From Pseudomonas paeninsulae (lineage in GTDB: Bacteria > Pseudomonadota > Gammaproteobacteria > Pseudomonadales > Pseudomonadaceae): 64,000 bases of DNA. The notes below the pieces were generated by a model. The model searched no databases, was not told the origin of the DNA, and worked only from the letters and a program-made list of their open reading frames with translations. The stretch spans positions 4,080,501 to 4,144,500 of the forward strand of contig NZ_CP141799.1 in the NCBI RefSeq assembly GCF_035621475.1, given 5' to 3'. Position numbers and translations under genes: made by a program. Of the stretch, positions 10,158 through 18,326 are shown piece after piece (positions within the stretch are counted from its first letter, which is position 1; each line of letters starts with the position of its first letter).

Positions 10158-10949
10158 TCACGGTGTGGCACTGCTCAGGAACACACGCATACGTTGCTGA
10201 TAGGTCGCTGACTCGCGCTGCAACGCGATGGCGCTCCAGATGGCCTCTGTCAGGGCGGCATGGTCCGCGACCAGGGTCTTGGACAACATCAGGTAGTAAG
10301 GTTTTTCCTCCAGCAGCATCTCGACCTTCTCGATCAATTCGGCCAGTTGCGGATTGGCCTGCAGGACGAAGTCGGCGCGTTGACTCTGCAGCGCCGCCGC
10401 CTCGATACGTCCGTACTGGAGCATCCGCAGCAGCGCCAAGGGGTCGCGGCTGGTTTCATCCACCTCGGCGCCCTGCTCACGCAGAAAAGCCACAATGGAA
10501 AACCCGCTCAGGGAACCGATTCGACCATTCAGCTGGCGGAACGCCGAACCGTCCCAGGTCACCGAGTCGCCCCGGCGGCGGTATAGCGCGTAACGCGACA
10601 TGTGCAGGCGCTTGCTCGCATCAGGCTGACCATCTGCCGCCACGGGATAGCGCCCGGCGCTCATGCGCTCGACCTTGAAGCTGGAGGCGAAGGCGCCGTC
10701 TTAAGTGCCCTACTCCAGCCCGGACAGGCAACGCTTCCAGGGCACGGCAACATAGGTGAATGTCACCGGCAGGCTCTGCTCGACCAAACAGAGCAACTGC
10801 AGGTTGAGTCCGGTGTTGTCAGTCATGACCCAGGGATAGGCATCCTGGTCCTCATGGCAAAAAGTCAGCTGCTGTGCCGCTGTTTGCTCCGCCATAACCA
10901 CGGCGGGGCAAAAAAACACCAAAGCAGTACAAATGAACAACCTGAGCAA
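10158..10949 (-). pseudogene. Periplasmic solute-binding protein, broken by two in-frame stops
   Basis: Reading leftward from ATG 10949, a signal peptide (LFICTALVFFCPAVVMA) and the mature start of an SBP_bac_3-like protein (LTFCHEDQDAYPWVM, PWKRCLSGLE) run to a TAG at 10710-10712. Two codons later comes a TAA at 10701-10703. The same frame then continues as DGAFASSFKVERM and a full C-terminal domain to 10158. No indel is needed: two nonsense codons within four codons interrupt an otherwise continuous protein of about 263 residues. The gene is therefore probably dead, unless the assembly is wrong here. The ligand is unknown. Confidence 0.82.
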
Positions 10950-11072
10950 AGTGTGTTCCTCCCCCGGCCCTGGTTGGGCATCACGTCCATGGTCACAACA
11001 TGTATCAATGCGCCTGGTCAGCGCCCTGGCCAGTATAGGTAAAGACGCGGCGCGCCAGTTGGTTGCAGCGAG

Positions 11073-14000
11073 TCACAGGGCATAACGGCGGTCCAGGGCG
11101 CTGTAGCCCATGCCCACGCTCTTGTGCACTTTCAGTTGCACCGGAATCCGCTCCTTCATGGCATCGACGTGGCTGATCACGCCGATCATCTTGCCGCTGG
11201 CATTCAGGCTATCGAGGGCATCCAGGGCGATTTCCAGGGTTTCGCCGTCGAGGGTGCCGAAGCCTTCGTCGAGAAACAGCGAGTCGATGCTGGTCTTGTG
11301 GCTGACCAGGTCGGACAGGGCTAACGCCAGGGCCAGGCTGACCAGGAAGCTTTCGCCGCCGGACAGGGTCTTGGTGTCGCGGGCGACATCGGCCTGCCAG
11401 GTGTCGATCACTTCCAGTTCCAGTTCGCCGCTGCTACGCCGCGCCAGCTGGTAGCGGCCATGCAGGCGTTCGAGTTGCTGGTTGGCCAGGTAGACCAGGT
11501 GATCGAGGGTCAGGCCCTGGGCAAATTTGCGGTACTTGGCGCCGTCGGCCGAGCCGATCAGGCTGTTGAGTTGCTGCCAGAGATCGTACTCGACCTGCTT
11601 GGCTTGGATCCCGGCGAACAGACTCTGCAGATTCTGCCGCCGCGCATCGTCGCCCTGCAACTGGGCGCGGATTTCGCCCTGGCGCTGGGTCAGGGTTTTC
11701 AGCTCGGCAGTCAGTAGCAGCAGGCGTTGTTCAAGCTGTTCGCGCTCGAGTTCACTGGCCGGATTGGCCTGCAAGGTCGCCAACTGTTGCTCGGCGGCGG
11801 TTTTCAGCGCCTGGGCCTCGGCCAGGGATTTGTCCAGGCGTTGCTTGAGCCGGGACAGCGCAGCACGCTGCTGATCGTCAAGCAGCGCAGCCTGGAATGC
11901 GCCCTCGTCGCCGAACGGGCTGGCGGCCAGGGCCGCCGTCCATTGCTGTACCTTGGCCTGCAGGTCGTGCTGATCATCAATCAGCCGCTGCGCCTGGGTC
12001 TGTTGGGTACCGTGCAATTGCTGATGGCGGCGTTGCTCATGGCTTAGCTGCGCCTCGCTTTGCTGCAGGGCGGCCCGCGCATCGGCAACCGCCGCCAGTG
12101 CCGGCGGCTGTTCCTGCTGCTCTGCCGCCCAGCGCTGGAGCCAGTTGCCGTGCAGTTCGCGGGCAACGCTGAGGGCATGTTCCAGCTCACGCTGCTCACC
12201 CTCCAGTTGCTGACGCCGTTGTTGCGCCTGCTGCCAGCTATGCCACTCGACTTCGCGCTCGCGCAGCCAGGCATCACCATCGACTGGCAGGTTATAGCCG
12301 AGGGCGCCCAGCTCTGCGCCGAGGACGCTGTCGCGCTCGCGGCTCTGGCCCTGCAATTGCTCGAGACGGGTGGCGAGCTCCGCCACCTGGCTGTCCTGAT
12401 GCTGGCGCTGCTGACTGCTCAGAGCCAGCTGTTGCTGCCTGGCGATGCACGCCTGTTCGAGCTGCTGACGAGCCGTGCGCGCGCCGTCGTGGGCGCTCTT
12501 CACGAGTTCGAGCTGATCCAGACTGCGCTGGATGGCATCCAGCTCACCCGCCTGCTGCTGCTCATACGCGGCCAGGGCGGCAGCATCGGCCAGCACGGTG
12601 CCGAGCTGCTCGGTCAACTGCTGCCAGCGTTGCTCCTGCTGAGTGTGCTCCTGATGGGTACGTTGCAACTGCTGCCGCTGCTGCTCAAGCTGGGTGGTCA
12701 AGGTCGCCAGCTCGCTGGCCAGGCGCTGACCGCTGCCGGTCAGGTTTTCCAGTTCGGCCTTCTTCGCCAGCAAGGTCTGCTGGGTCGCGGAAACGTCCAG
12801 TGCCTGGTAGGCGGCAATCGCCGGGTGTTCGTGGGCACCGCACAACGGGCAGGCTTGGCCCTCCTGCAGCTGCGCGCGGTAAGTCTCCAGGGCCTGGATG
12901 CGTTGCTCCTGCTCCAGCAGTTTTTCCTGGTCGCGCAGCTGTTGCTGCACGTCCTTGTAGCGCGCGCGCAAGGCGAGCACTTCGGCATCCTTGGCGGCGT
13001 GCTGGCCGTGCAATTCGCTCAGTTTTCCGTCCAGCTGCGTCTGTTGTTCGGCCAACTGCTGGCGCGTGCTGGCCAGCTGCTTGAGCTGGCCCAGCAGGCC
13101 GCTGCGGCGGTGCTGCAGCTGCCAGTGCTCACGCAGGGCGGCTTCGCTGCCCCCGGCCAACAGGCCATCGAGTAGCCGCTGTTGCTCGCCTTCCACCCGT
13201 TGCGCCGCAAGCAGGTGCGCCTGCTCGGCGCTCAACTGCGCGGCCTGCTCGGTCAACTGCCGATCCAGCACCTGCACGGCCTGCGCGGTCTGCTGCTGGC
13301 GGCTGCCGAGCTGGTCGATGTCCACGCCCAACTGTTGGCGTGCCGCGAACTGGCTGCGCCAAGCCACCAGTTGCTCACCGAGCCGAGCGTGCTGTGCGTG
13401 CTCGACCAGGCGGGTTTCCAGCTGCTGGCGCTGCGCGGCCAGCTGATCGTACGCATGCTGCCGCTCGCCAAGCAGTTGCTGGCTGAACTGGTGCGCCTGC
13501 CACAGGCAGGCGCTGCTGCGCTGCGCGGCCTGCTGCTGCTCGATCCGGGTCTGCTGCAAGGCCTGCTCAGCCTGGTGCACGGCCTGCTGCGCCTGCTGCC
13601 AGTCGCGATAAATCGGCTGCAACTTTGCCGCTGGTTCGCTGGCGGCCAGTTGCGCCAGCTGCGCCTGGGCGGCCTGCAATTCGTCCTGGGCCCGCTGCTC
13701 GGCCAGCGCCGTGCTGTGTTGCTGGCTCTGCGCTTTGCCCAGGTCATCGCGCCACTGGCGCTGGCGTTGCAGTTCGACCTGCTCGGCATTCAGGCGGGTG
13801 TCTTCGGCGCCCAGGCGTTCGGCTTCGAGCTGCAGCTCGCGACGCTGTTCGTCGCCCAACAACTCGACGCCTTCGGCGCGCGCACGCAGTTGATCGAGTG
13901 CGCCCTTGACCTCGCGGGTCTGCTCGAACACGCGCTGGGAAATCTGTCCGTAGATGTCGGTGCCGGTCAGTTCTTCGAGTAGCTCGGCGCGCTGGTTGGC

Positions 14001-14492
14001 ATTGGCTTCGAGGAAGGCGGCAAAACCGCCCTGGGCCAGCAACATGGACTTGGTGAAGCGTTCGAAATCCAGGCCCGTGAGGCGCTCGGTCTCGCGCAGC
14101 TTCTCGTTGATCTTGTCGGTGAGGATAGTGCCGTCGGCCGCAGCCAGCTCCACCTTGGGCGCCTGCAGCGCGCCGCCGGCCTTGTCGCGGGCGCGGCGCT
14201 GGCTCCAGAACGCGCGGTACCGCGCGCCCTTGACCTCGAATTCGACCTCGGCCAGGCAATCGCCGGTGTGCCGGGTCATCAGCTCGTTGGCGCTGGCCGA
14301 CACGCTGCTCATGCGCGGCGTGCGGTGGTACAGGGCCAGGCAGATGGCGTCGAGCAAGGTGGTCTTGCCGGCGCCGGTCGGCCCGGTGATGGCGAACAGG
14401 CCGTTGTCCTTGAACGGCTCGGCGGTGAAATCGATCTTCCACTCGCCCTTCAGCGAATTGAGGTTCTTCAGGCGCAGGCTGAGGATTTTCAT
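11073..14492 (-). CDS. sbcC: Exonuclease subunit SbcC
   Basis: SbcC (1139 residues) is the Rad50-like ATPase of the SbcCD nuclease, which cuts DNA hairpins and palindromes and resects ends. Walker A GPTGAGKTT is at 37-45, two long Gln/Leu-rich coiled-coil arms follow, the zinc-hook CPLC is at 548-551 between them, and the C-terminal ATPase half carries LSGGESFLVSLALALAL and FLDEGFGTLD. The gene appears intact. Its partner sbcD, which normally ends at or overlaps the sbcC start, lies about 9.9 kb upstream at 24427. The sequence between is an integron-type cassette array with insertion sequences, so sbcC must now use another promoter. Confidence 0.97.
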   Translation of the reverse strand: MKILSLRLKNLNSLKGEWKIDFTAEPFKDNGLFAITGPTGAGKTTLLDAICLALYHRTPRMSSVSASANELMTRHTGDCLAEVEFEVKGARYRAFWSQRRARDKAGGALQAPKVELAAADGTILTDKINEKLRETERLTGLDFERFTKSMLLAQGGFAAFLEANANQRAELLEELTGTDIYGQISQRVFEQTREVKGALDQLRARAEGVELLGDEQRRELQLEAERLGAEDTRLNAEQVELQRQRQWRDDLGKAQSQQHSTALAEQRAQDELQAAQAQLAQLAASEPAAKLQPIYRDWQQAQQAVHQAEQALQQTRIEQQQAAQRSSACLWQAHQFSQQLLGERQHAYDQLAAQRQQLETRLVEHAQHARLGEQLVAWRSQFAARQQLGVDIDQLGSRQQQTAQAVQVLDRQLTEQAAQLSAEQAHLLAAQRVEGEQQRLLDGLLAGGSEAALREHWQLQHRRSGLLGQLKQLASTRQQLAEQQTQLDGKLSELHGQHAAKDAEVLALRARYKDVQQQLRDQEKLLEQEQRIQALETYRAQLQEGQACPLCGAHEHPAIAAYQALDVSATQQTLLAKKAELENLTGSGQRLASELATLTTQLEQQRQQLQRTHQEHTQQEQRWQQLTEQLGTVLADAAALAAYEQQQAGELDAIQRSLDQLELVKSAHDGARTARQQLEQACIARQQQLALSSQQRQHQDSQVAELATRLEQLQGQSRERDSVLGAELGALGYNLPVDGDAWLREREVEWHSWQQAQQRRQQLEGEQRELEHALSVARELHGNWLQRWAAEQQEQPPALAAVADARAALQQSEAQLSHEQRRHQQLHGTQQTQAQRLIDDQHDLQAKVQQWTAALAASPFGDEGAFQAALLDDQQRAALSRLKQRLDKSLAEAQALKTAAEQQLATLQANPASELEREQLEQRLLLLTAELKTLTQRQGEIRAQLQGDDARRQNLQSLFAGIQAKQVEYDLWQQLNSLIGSADGAKYRKFAQGLTLDHLVYLANQQLERLHGRYQLARRSSGELELEVIDTWQADVARDTKTLSGGESFLVSLALALALSDLVSHKTSIDSLFLDEGFGTLDGETLEIALDALDSLNASGKMIGVISHVDAMKERIPVQLKVHKSVGMGYSALDRRYAL

Positions 14493-14858
14493 ATCAGGGT
14501 CGGTGGTCGTCGGGAAGCGGCCATTCTGACATTGTTGCCGGAGTTGTGCAGACGACTCATAAGCGGAGAAATTGGCAGGGCCACCAAGTGCCGCTATTGG
14601 CCGGTGCCTGCATCCGGCTGGTTAGGCGCTTCGGTCGCCCGGCCCACGCGTCGCTTTGGCGCTGCTAAACAACGGAAAAATAGCCACAGTGCAGCCACTG
14701 ATTATGCTTCTTCTGCGCCAAACTTCGACAATCGCAACAACTGGCTGCTACGCCGAACGGTCAAATATCAATCTGTTCCTTGACGCTGTAAATACAGGGC
14801 GGCCGCTTATTTTGAAAGCGGAATAACCATCGGTTCAACCGATAATTTCAGTACATGT
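14493..14858. other. Left end of the cassette array: no clear gene, one attC-type core site
   Basis: About 365 bases between the sbcC start and the truncated cassette gene ending at 14859. A plus-strand core GTTAGGC at 14621-14627 (GCCTAAC on the minus strand) fits the integron GTTRRRY/RYYYAAC rule and may be one end of the terminal attC; I could not fix the other end. A short perfect palindrome ATCGGTT-C-AACCGAT lies around 14829-14843, and an AAGCGG/CCGCTT pair near 14800-14820. No open frame here looks genuine. The new promoter for sbcC should lie in the first 100 bases. Confidence 0.45.
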
Positions 14859-14927
14859 TTATGGCGCTCGATATGAAACAGTCAAGCCAAATGAAAAAAC
14901 CAGAAGACCATGCCTTTTCCCAATCTC

Positions 14928-16040
14928 GGCGGTTGCAGGAGCTGAGTGCAACAGGGTTATTGAATTGAGGCTGGAGCATCATGCTGCATTGTCATGGCCT
15001 TTTGCATTACTTCCCCAATAACTTCGATCGGGCATTTAAAGTCGAAGCGTTTACGGGGACGCATATTCATTTGCAAGGCAATGGCATCCAACGTTTCCTG
15101 GCTATGCACCGACAAGTCCGTTCCTTTGGGCAGGTACTGCCGGATCAGGCCGTTGATGTTCTCGTTGCTGCCGCGCTGCCAGGGACTGTGTGGGTCGCAG
15201 AAGTAAATTGCCACCCCGGTCTGCTGGGTGATTTCAGCATGCCGCGCCATTTCTCGACCCTGGTCGTAGGTCATGCTCTTGCGCATCGCCAACGGCATGC
15301 CATTGAACGCTGCACTGAAGCCCTCCATCGCCGAGGTTGCCGTCGCGTCATTCATCTTCACCAGCATCAGGTAGCCACTGGTGCGCTCCACCAACGTGCC
15401 TACAGACGAGGCGTTGGCCTTACCCTTGATCAGGTCGCCTTCCCAATGCCCCGGCATCAGCCGGTCTTCGATCTCCGGCGGGCGCACATGAATGCTGACC
15501 ATCTCGGGGATCTGTCCGCGCCGATCCACGCCGCCAGAACGCGGTCTGCGCGTCGTCTTGCTTTGGCGCAGGCAGATGATCAGCTCCTTACGCAGCTCGC
15601 CGACCGGCAAGGCATAGATCGCGTTATAGATCGTCTCGCGACAGACGTAGGCATCTCTGAGGCTGGGAGTGTTCATGCTGCGCAGCTTGCCGGCAATCTG
15701 CTCTGGAGACAAACGCCCACGCAGCATATGGGCCACCAACTCGAAGCGCTCGCTACCCGGCAACAGTTTTCGCATCGGTCGACAAACCTGACGGCGGTCC
15801 TGCATCTGCTGCTGGGCCAAGCGGGCCGAGTAGCCGCCACAGGCATCTCGATTGCGGCGCAGCTCACGGCTGATGGTCGAAGGGGATCGGGTGATCAAGC
15901 AGGCAATCTTGCGCAGGCTGAAGCCTTGGGCACGACCGATTTGAATGGTGGCGCGCTCTTCAACGCTGAGTTCGGAATAAGACATAGGGGCAGCACCGTA
16001 CCGGAAAGGTCAGGTGTTGCACTCAGTTCTTGCCGCCGCC
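14928..16040 (-). mobile_element. IS30-family insertion sequence (left copy)
   Basis: An 1113-base element. Its ends are imperfect inverted repeats of about 26 bases: GGCGGTTGCAGGAGCTGAG at 14928 onward, and GGCGGCGGCAAGAACTGAG read leftward from 16040, both continuing TGCAACA. It is flanked by a 3-base direct repeat CTC, a typical IS30 target duplication. It carries one transposase gene on the minus strand. The two IS30 copies in this window share ends but differ inside, so they are related elements, not one recent duplication. Confidence 0.9.
14957..15985 (-). CDS. IS30-family transposase (left copy)
   Basis: A 342-residue DDE transposase. The N-terminal HTH region (LSVEERATIQIGRAQGFSLR, then TRSPSTISRELRRN) binds the inverted repeats. 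The catalytic domain shows the three acidic residues in GHWEGDLIKG, YDQGREMARH and RGSNENINGLIRQYLPKGTD. Length and motifs are complete, and it starts with ATG at 15985, so the element may be active. The C-terminal half is almost the same as in the second copy at 22123, while the DNA-binding N-termini differ clearly. Confidence 0.95.
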   Translation of the reverse strand: MSYSELSVEERATIQIGRAQGFSLRKIACLITRSPSTISRELRRNRDACGGYSARLAQQQMQDRRQVCRPMRKLLPGSERFELVAHMLRGRLSPEQIAGKLRSMNTPSLRDAYVCRETIYNAIYALPVGELRKELIICLRQSKTTRRPRSGGVDRRGQIPEMVSIHVRPPEIEDRLMPGHWEGDLIKGKANASSVGTLVERTSGYLMLVKMNDATATSAMEGFSAAFNGMPLAMRKSMTYDQGREMARHAEITQQTGVAIYFCDPHSPWQRGSNENINGLIRQYLPKGTDLSVHSQETLDAIALQMNMRPRKRFDFKCPIEVIGEVMQKAMTMQHDAPASIQ

Positions 16041-16221
16041 CTCGATAATAATCTTATTGGTATCTTCCCCGACCATTTGACCGGATACTATTACAGCATT
16101 ATCTATTTCATCGGACATCTCATATATTGCATTTTTAGCATCTTCAATATCTTTGACATCCTCAAGGAACCGACGCAATTGTTTGTGGTATCTATGTGAC
16201 ATTTATCGTTACCGATCAGCT

Positions 16222-16300
16222 TAATAACGCTCTGGGTAAGAGGCCGAAGGCGCGGGTAGCCTGCCGTATGCCCCAGCCGTGCTGCAGCGAGCCGCTAGGT
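16222..16300 (-). other. attC-like site after the DUF1871-like cassette gene
   Basis: A 79-base imperfect palindrome on the minus strand running from CTAGC (a GTTAGG-type core with one T to C change, plus-strand GCTAGGT at 16294-16300) to GTTATTA at 16222-16228. It begins 8 bases after the stop of the gene at 16309 and ends 20 bases before the next cassette start (16202). Cores are degenerate. Confidence 0.5.
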
Positions 16301-16308
16301 TCATCGCC

Positions 16309-16575
16309 TCAGCGTTTCGTTCCTAAAATACCATCAATTTCGTTAGCCGCAGCTTGAACGGCTGCCGTATCCAGAGGCAACTCAAATGCTTCAGACAGAA
16401 CTTCGCCAATTGCCATCGCGGTCGATATTTTTCCTGCCGAGAATGACAGCATCGAAACAATATCAATGGCCTCGGTTTTGTAACCCTCTAAATCAGCGAT
16501 CGAATCCGCGTACTCTCCCAACGGGTTCCATTTTTCCAAAACTTCTGCAACTGCCTTAATATCGGAATCTTTCAT
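16309..16575 (-). CDS. Small cassette-encoded protein, DUF1871-like
   Basis: An 88-residue acidic protein. The pattern VLEKWNPLGEYAD, followed by TEAIDIVSML and an I-(x)2-V-L-(x)3-F repeat region, recalls the small soluble DUF1871 family, some members of which occur near toxin or immunity genes; the match is by eye and weak. The gene starts 24 bases after an attC-like core (16605) and ends 8 bases before another, so it is a complete one-gene cassette. No toxin partner is seen next to it. Function unknown. Confidence 0.6.
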   Translation of the reverse strand: MKDSDIKAVAEVLEKWNPLGEYADSIADLEGYKTEAIDIVSMLSFSAGKISTAMAIGEVLSEAFELPLDTAAVQAAANEIDGILGTKR

Positions 16576-16598
16576 TTAGCACCTGTACGCGATGAAAA

Positions 16599-16665
16599 AT
16601 ATAACGTTTAAGCTCAACCGAGCGGAATCTCGCAGCGGTTTTGTGACCGACTGGCATGCTATTAT
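16599..16665 (-). other. attC-like site between two cassettes
   Basis: About 67 bases. The core at the downstream end is plus-strand ATATAAC (16599-16605; minus-strand GTTATAT). The other end is near GCTATTA (16658-16664), just beyond the stop of the gene at 16671. The interior contains an ACCG..CGGT-type imperfect stem (CGGTTGAG, ACCGCTGCGAG on the minus strand). Both cores deviate from consensus by one or more bases. Confidence 0.5.
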
Positions 16666-16670
16666 GAAAT

Positions 16671-17093
16671 CTACCAATTCTCAACCAGATATTGCTCCGG
16701 CCTTCTTCCTGACTCACTGACAAGTCTCGGGTACTCTATGCCTTCACTTGAGTGACGTGGATGTTTTCTAGACTTTGTTATCTTGAACAGCCAGCTATCC
16801 CCATAATCAAACATATAGTAAAGACCATGCCCTTTATCAAGAGGGAACAAACCGTCAAGTGTCACTTCATATATTTTCTCATTTTCATCGTCAAAAGTTA
16901 CCCTATTACGACCTCGCACCGTCTTAGACACGTAAAATTCGTAAAGATGATCATCGTCAAACTCAACAGCATCTTGAATCGCAAAATGAAAATCTTCTAG
17001 CGTTGACGAAGAGTCTATTTCGATTACTCCCTTCCATAGATCAACTTCCTCATGAATATTGAATATTAATTCAACTTTCACCTCAAGTATCAT
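16671..17093 (-). CDS. PRiA4 ORF-3-like (PF07929) protein in a cassette
   Basis: A 140-residue acidic protein. Segments WKGVIEIDSSSTLEDFHFAI, DDDHLYEFYV and YYMFDYGDSWLFKIT match the plasmid pRiA4b ORF-3 family: a W-R-x-I strand, a helix after T-L-x-D-x-H, then H-L-Y-x-F and Y-x-F-D-Y-G-D-x-W. These proteins are common on mobile DNA and their role is unknown. Low GC compared with the flanking core genes. It is bounded by attC-like sites on both sides, starting about 20 bases after the core at 17114. Confidence 0.8.
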   Translation of the reverse strand: MILEVKVELIFNIHEEVDLWKGVIEIDSSSTLEDFHFAIQDAVEFDDDHLYEFYVSKTVRGRNRVTFDDENEKIYEVTLDGLFPLDKGHGLYYMFDYGDSWLFKITKSRKHPRHSSEGIEYPRLVSESGRRPEQYLVENW

Positions 17094-17113
17094 GCGATCA
17101 CCATTGCTTGATT

Positions 17114-17180
17114 GCGTAACGCCTGGTTAAGGGGCGGACTTTAGCACGTCTCTGCGAGCGATTTTAACCGTTTGCTAGGC
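17114..17180 (-). other. attC-like site, related to the 76-base sites
   Basis: Plus-strand GCGTAAC (17114-17120) opens the site, followed by GCCTGGTTAAGGGGCGGACT, which is clearly the same arm as in the 76-base sites at 18189 and 23646. The second arm (GCGAGCGATTTTAACC) is also shared, and the far core is GCTAGGC (17174-17180). The site is a diverged copy; whether it extends to GTCTAAT near 17235, next to the stop of the 77-residue gene, is uncertain. Confidence 0.65.
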
Positions 17181-17236
17181 CAGCAACTTGAGCCGGACGC
17201 TGTGGCCGAATACGACACAGTAGCTAAAACGACTGT

Positions 17237-17470
17237 CTAATGATCTTCAACTGGAATCAATTCCCACAGTTCATTTTGATGAAGCCAGATTGAATCAGCG
17301 TTTTCCGCAACGAACTGACCTACATCTATGCCATCCATGGTTGGTGGCCGCTTTATCCTTATTTGTTTGCCGTTCATAAATATCCACTCATATTTCATTT
17401 TCCGCTCTGCCTTCGCGGCTTTCTTCGCTAGCTTTTGCGCTGGAGTGAGCTTTTCCTTGGGCTTTGCCAT
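17237..17470 (-). CDS. Small basic cassette protein, unknown
   Basis: A 77-residue protein with a Lys/Ala-rich, probably helical N-terminus (LTPAQKLAKKAAKAERKMK), then a beta-like part (WIFMNGKQIRIKRPPTMDGI) and an acidic tail. The Lys-rich start could bind nucleic acid, but this is only a composition argument. Its ATG lies about 75 bases after the GTTAGGC core of the upstream attC, a long leader for a cassette. It is a one-gene cassette. I do not recognise the family. Confidence 0.6.
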   Translation of the reverse strand: MAKPKEKLTPAQKLAKKAAKAERKMKYEWIFMNGKQIRIKRPPTMDGIDVGQFVAENADSIWLHQNELWELIPVEDH

Positions 17471-17542
17471 ATCTTAATGTTTATGCCTGACATTTGTTAC
17501 TGGGTTGCATAACTTCCATGCTCCAGATGTTTTTGCTTTTGC

Positions 17543-17619
17543 GCCTAACGCCCGCCTCAACGGTGGCAAAACCGCAGTGAAGCGGAGGTTTTGGCATCCG
17601 GTGCATGGCCTGGTTATGT
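17543..17619 (-). other. attC site with well-formed stem
   Basis: Seventy-seven bases between plus-strand GCCTAAC (17543-17549, matching RYYYAAC exactly) and GTTATGT (17613-17619). The centre forms CAAAACCGC-AGTGAA-GCGG-A-GGTTTTG, a stem with one unpaired A, as expected for the extrahelical bases of folded attC sites. It lies 10 bases after the stop of the two-gene cassette at 17630 and is a different sequence type from the 76-base sites. Confidence 0.75.
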
Positions 17620-17629
17620 TTTGTTGAGG

Positions 17630-17947
17630 TCAGCACCATCGGCTCGCCCAGGCTGAGCAGTCAAAATGAGCAAAGCGACCAAAATCACCTGGCTTATTTC
17701 TGCCGGGAACGGCAAGCTCTTGCCCGCAGTATGGGCAGAACCCAATTTCAACAACCGTCGTCCAAATCATCTCGCCAACCTCCTCGAGATGATGGTTCTC
17801 CTCCAAATCGCCTTCCGTCGCTTGCCTTTCTATAAACAGGCACCATACGAAACTTTCGCGCCTTACATAATTTTTTTCCAGCCTAATCGACACGCCGTTA
17901 TCTGGCATGCCGTAACAGTCATGAACAGCGTCTTGGCCACTATCCAT
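17630..17947 (-). CDS. Cassette protein with CPYCG zinc-ribbon-like motif
   Basis: A 105-residue protein from ATG 17947; in-frame ATGs at 17956 and 17983 are alternatives. The chosen ATG overlaps the stop of the upstream gene in the same cassette (ATGGATAG), which suggests coupled translation. Visible features are WCLFIERQATEGDLEENHHL, an acidic EEVGEMIWTTVVEIGFCPYCG segment with a Cys pair, and another Cys pair near the end (FDCSAWASRWC). The first pair looks like half of a metal site. No named family is recognised. Confidence 0.6.
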   Translation of the reverse strand: MDSGQDAVHDCYGMPDNGVSIRLEKNYVRRESFVWCLFIERQATEGDLEENHHLEEVGEMIWTTVVEIGFCPYCGQELAVPGRNKPGDFGRFAHFDCSAWASRWC

Positions 17948-18164
17948 TGATCTCATCCGCAAATACTTGCCGTTCAATCGCATCCTCTATTGCAGAATCA
18001 AGCCGTTTTAGCAACTCAGATAATGGCTCATCAGGCCGCCTGACCAACATTGCAAGACACTGATCCTCATCAGACGCACATGCAGCACATCGAACTGGCC
18101 CAGCCCTTCCGATAGAAATTTCGCCCGAGCCATCGATAAGTAACTCAATACTTTCAAGTTTCAT
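17940..18164 (-). CDS. Small cassette protein, first gene of a two-gene cassette
   Basis: A 74-residue acidic protein: a beta-rich start (LESIELLIDGSGEISIG), then CAACASDEDQCLAM with three Cys, then a helical tail (LSELLKRLDSAIEDAIERQVF). It begins about 25 bases after the GTTATGT core of the upstream attC. It overlaps the start of the zinc-ribbon-like gene by about 8 bases, so both probably ride in one cassette, which is unusual since most cassettes carry one gene. Two acidic small proteins with overlapping frames could be partners (inference). Family not recognised. Confidence 0.55.
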   Translation of the reverse strand: MKLESIELLIDGSGEISIGRAGPVRCAACASDEDQCLAMLVRRPDEPLSELLKRLDSAIEDAIERQVFADEING

Positions 18165-18326
18165 AGCTGACTATCATATTTCCCAACAACATAACGCTTG
18201 GTTAAAGGGCGGGCTTTAGCCCAATGTCATCAACTTAAGCTCCCAGCCCTGCCCCCGGTGTCAGGCTAGTTGTCGCCTCGGCTGATTTATCAAAACGATA
18301 GATCGGGGGCGTCAAAGAGAGCTGAT

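Larger units (their letters stand above)
14859..16202 (-). pseudogene. Cassette gene of 75 codons interrupted by the left IS30 element
   Basis: From ATG 16202 an open frame reads MSHRYHKQLRRFLEDV and goes on to NKIIIE, where the IS30 right end (16040) interrupts it. Taking out the element (14928-16040) and one copy of the 3-base duplication CTC (14925-14927 / 16041-16043) restores the frame, which continues IGKRHGLLVF to a TAA at 14859. The joined product is 75 residues, acidic and hydrophilic in its first half. I recognise no family. Position between attC-like sequences marks it as a former cassette gene. Confidence 0.7.

Noticed and set aside
12060..13175. A long Leu-rich plus-strand frame inside sbcC
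   Set aside because: It is the complement of the Gln-rich coiled coil of SbcC, which always gives Leu-rich shadows.
14268..14783. Open frame across the sbcC start and the array edge
   Set aside because: Antisense to sbcC for most of its length and without family similarity.
16309..18164. Toxin-antitoxin or bacteriophage-defence module among the cassette genes
   Set aside because: No recognisable toxin, antitoxin, nuclease or known defence domain is visible in the intact cassette products; only the decayed DUF4145 gene has loose links with defence loci.
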